A DNA stretch of 10,121 bases from Bacillota bacterium (GTDB lineage: Bacteria; Bacillota; Clostridia; Lachnospirales; Bianqueaceae), in the NCBI GenBank assembly GCA_017467985.1, contig JAFUJY010000211.1, forward strand, positions 1-10,121. Reading direction: 5' to 3'. The notes under the pieces are model-generated. The model had not been told where the DNA came from. It worked only from the letters and a program-made list of their open reading frames with translations, and did not search any database. Position numbers and translations under genes: made by a program. Below, in pieces: positions 7,366 to 10,121 of the stretch; within the stretch, counting starts at the first letter, position 1; each line of letters opens with the position of its first letter.

Positions 7366-7392
7366 TGGTAATCGTCGGAAGACAATTTTTCA

Positions 7393-7476
7393 GCGGATAT
7401 GGCGGAACAGGCAGACGCAGCAGACTCAAAATCTGCCGATGGCAACATCGTGGGGGTTCGATTCCCTTTATCCGCA
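7393..7476 (+). tRNA. tRNA-Leu(CAA)
   Basis: An 84-nt type II tRNA. The acceptor stem GCGGATA pairs perfectly with TATCCGC, followed by discriminator A at 7476. The D stem is GCG/CGC. The anticodon stem GCAGA/TCTGC encloses loop CTCAAAA, giving anticodon CAA (reads UUG, leucine). The long variable arm CGATG-GCAA-CATCG is diagnostic of Leu/Ser/Tyr-type tRNAs, and A73 fits leucine. The T arm has the loop TTCGATT on a stem GGGGG/CCCTT with two G-U pairs. CCA is not encoded (TCG follows), so a CCA-adding enzyme is needed. It stands alone, with its own apparent promoter and terminator. Confidence 0.96.
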
Positions 7477-7486
7477 TCGGTTTCGT

Positions 7487-7520
7487 AACTACGCTTCGGT
7501 CTTCCGAATCGTAGTTTTTT
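7487..7520 (+). terminator. Intrinsic terminator of tRNA-Leu
   Basis: AACTACG (7487-7493) pairs with CGTAGTT (7510-7516), then after one C/T mismatch TTCGG (7495-7499) pairs with CCGAA (7504-7508) around loop TCTT. A run of six T ends at 7520. It begins 10 nt after the tRNA 3' end. Confidence 0.88.
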
Positions 7521-7581
7521 CATATCACTCGATGTGGAAGCGACATCAATTATTACTACTAACAAGAACAGGAGAGTTATT

Positions 7582-7998
7582 ATGAGCGTTGAAGTAGGAG
7601 CAGTATTAAAAGGTAAAGTTACCGGTATTCAGTCCTTCGGTGCTTTCGTAGCACTGGAAGGTCAGGAGACTCAGGGTCTGATTCACATTTCTGAGGTTTC
7701 CAACACCTATGTTAAGGATATTAACGAGTTCTTGACCGTTGGTCAGGAAGTTGAAGTTAAGGTTATCAAGGTTGACACTGAAAAGAACAAGATTTCTTTG
7801 TCCATCCGTGCCCTGATGCCCAATCCGGAAGGCGACAAGGCCCCCAAGAAGGAGCGTTCTGAGAGAGCTCCTCGTGGCGACCGCAAGCGCAACACTCTGG
7901 GTGCTCGCAAGCGTGCACCGCAGCAGTTCCAGTCCGAGCCCGATCAGGAAGGCTACAGCACTCTGGCTGATGCTCTGAAGGAAGCTATGGGCAAGTAA
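7582..7998 (+). CDS. Small S1-domain RNA-binding protein (YugI/CvfD-like)
   Basis: A 138-residue protein with one S1 (OB-fold) RNA-binding domain at about 4-77: GAVLKGKVTGIQSFGAFVAL, GLIHISEVS, VGQEVEVKVIKVD and KISLSIRAL are the standard S1 strands and the conserved aromatic/GAF and HISE positions. A Lys/Arg-rich, probably disordered stretch (about 85-115) follows, then a short C-terminal segment YSTLADALKEAMGK. The layout resembles the general stress protein 13 family (YugI/CvfD) of Bacillota, which associates with ribosomes/RNA; the family link is inference from architecture. The ATG at 7582 has AGGAG at 7570-7574 with a 7-nt spacer, and S1 homology begins immediately. Codon choice looks restricted (GTT, AAG, CGT/CGC, CTG), consistent with high expression. 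No clear separate promoter is visible in the 61 nt after the tRNA terminator, so readthrough from the tRNA unit is possible. Confidence 0.88.
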   Translation: MSVEVGAVLKGKVTGIQSFGAFVALEGQETQGLIHISEVSNTYVKDINEFLTVGQEVEVKVIKVDTEKNKISLSIRALMPNPEGDKAPKKERSERAPRGDRKRNTLGARKRAPQQFQSEPDQEGYSTLADALKEAMGK

Positions 7999-8011
7999 GA
8001 TTTGCAAAATC

Positions 8012-8039
8012 AAGGACTGTCGCAAGACAGTCCTTTTTT
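8012..8039 (+). terminator. Intrinsic terminator of the S1-domain gene
   Basis: AAGGACTGTC (8012-8021) and GACAGTCCTT (8026-8035) form a perfect 10-bp stem closed by a GCAA tetraloop (GNRA type), with a six-T run at 8034-8039. It starts 13 nt after the stop codon. Confidence 0.93.
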
Positions 8040-8045
8040 GTTGCC

Positions 8046-8078
8046 AAAAACATCCCCGTCTGCCATACAGACGGGGAT
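8046..8078 (-). terminator. Intrinsic terminator of the minus-strand permease gene
   Basis: An 11-bp perfect stem (8052-8062 with 8068-8078, ATCCCCGTCTG/CAGACGGGGAT) around a 5-nt loop. Read on the minus strand it is followed by GTTTTT (8051-8046). It lies 4 nt past the permease stop codon. T-rich DNA also follows on the plus side (8081-8090), so it may stop transcription in both directions. Confidence 0.88.
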
Positions 8079-8082
8079 CATT

Positions 8083-10121
8083 TTATTTTATCCACTCTCT
8101 TCTGCTTCGCCACAATGCTGCAGCACCGATTACCAGCCACAGAATCCATGGGATCACACTGGCCCAGCCCTTGCACAGTCCCAATAGCAACTCACTGACC
8201 GCCACAGGGATGACCGGGGATACCCAACCGCAGATCTCGATGCCCAATACAAAGAGCAGTGCCGGTACGCCTAGCACGCCCAGATTGATCATGTAGGCTG
8301 CTTCCATGGTTTTGGCTCGACCGCTGATCCAAATGGCCGCCCCTGCTGTGGCCAACAGCATCACAAAACGCAGGGCATAGGTCAAAATCATATAGCTCTT
8401 TACAGACATCACAATGGGGAAGTTCCGCAGAAAGTCCAGATTCTGCACCGGTGCGTCCAGCGTCTGGTACTGATACTGCTCCAGGATGACCTGGATCTCG
8501 GTGCCATACACAATTGTCCATACAGCCACCGCCATTAGCACTGCCATGATAACTTTTCGCAGGAACAGGCTTCGGCGGCCCCGCTTTAAGGACCGCAGCA
8601 ACGGTACCACACCTGCCTGGCGTTCATAGGCCACCAGACCTGCACAGCACAACAGCACCAGAATCAATGCCAGGGCTCCATTCTGCCGTTGGATGTACTC
8701 CGCCTCTGTACCATAGACGTTCTGATAATCGCTCTGCACCATCAGCCAGGGCTCATAACCGCCCTCTTCTGCCCGCTGGCGCAGCTGGACAACTCGCATC
8801 TCCAGTTCATCAATGGCGCCCAACAACTCTGCACTATGACTGTCCGATCCGTCCCCGGCCAGTTCCCGGGCCATAACAAGATACCCATCCATATTCTCAT
8901 CAATCTTACCCTGGGCATCCTCCAGATAGGCCTGATACCAATGGCTGCCATTTTCGCTGGCCCGATAACTAAAGTAGGTTAAGTTTCCGCTCACCGCCCA
9001 CAGAGCAATCAGCAGTACGATACTCCACTCCAGGAACAGGGTCTTATACCCTTCCATGCCGCCGATGGACAGCCACCGTCTAGGCACATCCATAATCCGG
9101 CTCCATATCCCTGCGATCTTACCCAGCCAGTCCCGGTTACCTTCCGGATAACGATTGCGGGCAATGAGCAGCACACCTGCCACACTCAGTGCAATCAGGA
9201 AAGGCAGTGCCAGCAGCGCCAGCGCCCGAATCCCCACAGGGTATCCCAGCAGGTCAATATTTAGATACTGTGTATACAGGGCCGAAGTTCTGATGTAAGA
9301 GAAAATATTAAAATACTTCAGCGGATTGAAAATGCTCTGCACCGGCAACGTGGCAAATAAAATGTATTCCCCTGCCAGCACACCGCCCAGCACCGTCAAT
9401 GAAAACTGAATGTTACTAATAAAGCCCAGCACGCACCACAACAGCAGACCGATAAAGAATCCACTGGCAGCCTTTACCAGCAGATACTGCCCGATCCACT
9501 CCCCGATGGATACCTGTATGGGACAGGTCTTAAAACTCATCAAGGACTGCAGCGGCCTTGCCAGGTCATCCCAGCCGCCATCCAGGGCAAAAGCAATGGC
9601 CAGATTGGTGCCATATACTAATACCGTATAAATAACGGCCATGCCCAACATGATACCCACACGAATCGCACCCAACTTCAGCCGGCCATAACGACAGCTG
9701 CGGATGGTACTCCACAAACCTTTTTTACGTTCCTCCAAAAAGGCCAGCACGATCACAATCAGGCCGATGACATATAAATAATCTGCCAGTTCAAAGGCAA
9801 TCCAAGACTCTACCGCCTGATTGTTGCCAAAGACCACATCTACCCCCTGCATGCGGGCAAACTGCTTGGCCGTCTCCTGGAGATTACGATAGGAAAAACT
9901 GTCATGATTCCCAAACACCGTGGTCTGGGACTGCTGAAGGGCCTGCTGCTGGATCTTTTCCAGATACACCGGATACTCCTGCAGATACTCCATCTGCTGA
10001 ATCAACAGATCATATACTTTGGTATATTTGCGGATCTCCGTGCGAAAGGCCGTGGTGTCGTCAATTAACTCCGCAACGGATGGATACTCCGTCAACATGG
10101 CAATAATGTCTTCTTTTGAGG
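8083..10121 (-). CDS. Internally duplicated ABC-2-like permease (5' end off-window)
   Basis: A large polytopic membrane protein. From the first in-window Met (10098) to the stop it has 671 residues, but the frame stays open to the window edge and seven more in-frame codons precede that Met, so the true start is outside. Numbering from that Met, probable membrane segments lie near 106-121, 145-165, 203-228, 232-254, 292-313, 356-377, 474-491, 514-532, 573-592, 604-622 and 645-664. The protein looks like two similar halves: LEERKKGL (121-128) against YERQAGVV (491-498), YGRLKLGAIR against RGRRSLFLRK, VYGTNL (161-166) against VYGTEI (530-535), and PLQSL...PIQVS against PVQNL...PIVMS. In each half an outside domain of about 90-100 residues precedes the second helix. 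ABC-2 permeases usually dimerise, so a fused pair could form one full pore, with an ATPase encoded elsewhere. The family call is from topology and is moderate; the substrate is unknown. No ATPase motif is present. Confidence 0.72.
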   Translation of the reverse strand, partial: SKEDIIAMLTEYPSVAELIDDTTAFRTEIRKYTKVYDLLIQQMEYLQEYPVYLEKIQQQALQQSQTTVFGNHDSFSYRNLQETAKQFARMQGVDVVFGNNQAVESWIAFELADYLYVIGLIVIVLAFLEERKKGLWSTIRSCRYGRLKLGAIRVGIMLGMAVIYTVLVYGTNLAIAFALDGGWDDLARPLQSLMSFKTCPIQVSIGEWIGQYLLVKAASGFFIGLLLWCVLGFISNIQFSLTVLGGVLAGEYILFATLPVQSIFNPLKYFNIFSYIRTSALYTQYLNIDLLGYPVGIRALALLALPFLIALSVAGVLLIARNRYPEGNRDWLGKIAGIWSRIMDVPRRWLSIGGMEGYKTLFLEWSIVLLIALWAVSGNLTYFSYRASENGSHWYQAYLEDAQGKIDENMDGYLVMARELAGDGSDSHSAELLGAIDELEMRVVQLRQRAEEGGYEPWLMVQSDYQNVYGTEAEYIQRQNGALALILVLLCCAGLVAYERQAGVVPLLRSLKRGRRSLFLRKVIMAVLMAVAVWTIVYGTEIQVILEQYQYQTLDAPVQNLDFLRNFPIVMSVKSYMILTYALRFVMLLATAGAAIWISGRAKTMEAAYMINLGVLGVPALLFVLGIEICGWVSPVIPVAVSELLLGLCKGWASVIPWILWLVIGAAALWRSRREWIK

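Noticed and set aside
7314..7565. Minus-strand frame across the tRNA-Leu gene
   Set aside because: It runs through the tRNA and its terminator. Its TDADKGNRTPT-like peptide is a common mistranslation of tRNA-region DNA.
7606..8025. 139-codon minus-strand frame opposite the S1 gene
   Set aside because: The plus-strand S1 domain is unmistakable; the antisense frame is Leu/Asn-rich with no domain and crosses the terminator hairpin.
10096..10098. ATG at 10098 as the start of the permease gene
   Set aside because: The frame stays open to the window edge, there is no ribosome binding site before this ATG, and the internal repeat predicts a missing first helix upstream.
1..10121. Mobile element, phage, CRISPR or defence island
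   Set aside because: I saw no transposase or integrase motif, no array of spaced repeats, no terminal inverted repeats and no known defence domain. The tRNA 3' end has no visible repeated attachment copy within the window.

Overview
The window looks like chromosome of a low-to-moderate G+C member of the Bacillota, most likely class Clostridia. The reasons are strong AGGAGG-type ribosome binding sites, TTG start usage, a RecU-type Holliday junction resolvase, a PolA with a decayed proofreading domain, a lipoprotein with a Ser/Glu-rich linker, and a tRNA that does not encode CCA. Assignment below class is not possible by eye.

Minus strand, about 7290 down to 1: one tightly packed gene string reads polA, coaE, a family 5 solute-binding lipoprotein, a UPF0237 ACT-domain protein, a UPF0210 (PFL-named) protein, recU and the first 44 codons of plsX, which leaves the window at base 1. 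Gaps are at most 15 nt and three junctions overlap (14, 4 and 14 nt), so this is very probably one operon. A sigma-A-like promoter lies just upstream of polA. DNA replication/repair (PolA, RecU), coenzyme A synthesis (CoaE) and phospholipid synthesis (PlsX) share the transcript with an orphan binding lipoprotein and the poorly understood ACT/UPF0210 pair.

Divergent centre, 7202-7392: an A/T-rich intergenic region holds back-to-back promoters, one for the polA operon and one for the plus-strand tRNA-Leu(CAA) at 7393-7476. The tRNA is followed by an intrinsic terminator and then by a small S1-domain RNA-binding protein (7582-7998), which has its own GNRA-loop terminator.

Right end, 8083-10121, minus strand: a large polytopic membrane protein that enters from outside the window. 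It appears to be two fused copies of a six-helix ABC-2-like permease unit. It converges on the S1 gene, and a second strong hairpin terminator separates the two.

I see no mobile element, CRISPR array, phage gene or riboswitch. Most of the window is ordinary core genome. The points most worth a second look are the internally duplicated permease, the orphan lipoprotein and ACT/UPF0210 pair inside a housekeeping operon, and the complementarity between the tRNA leader and its terminator.
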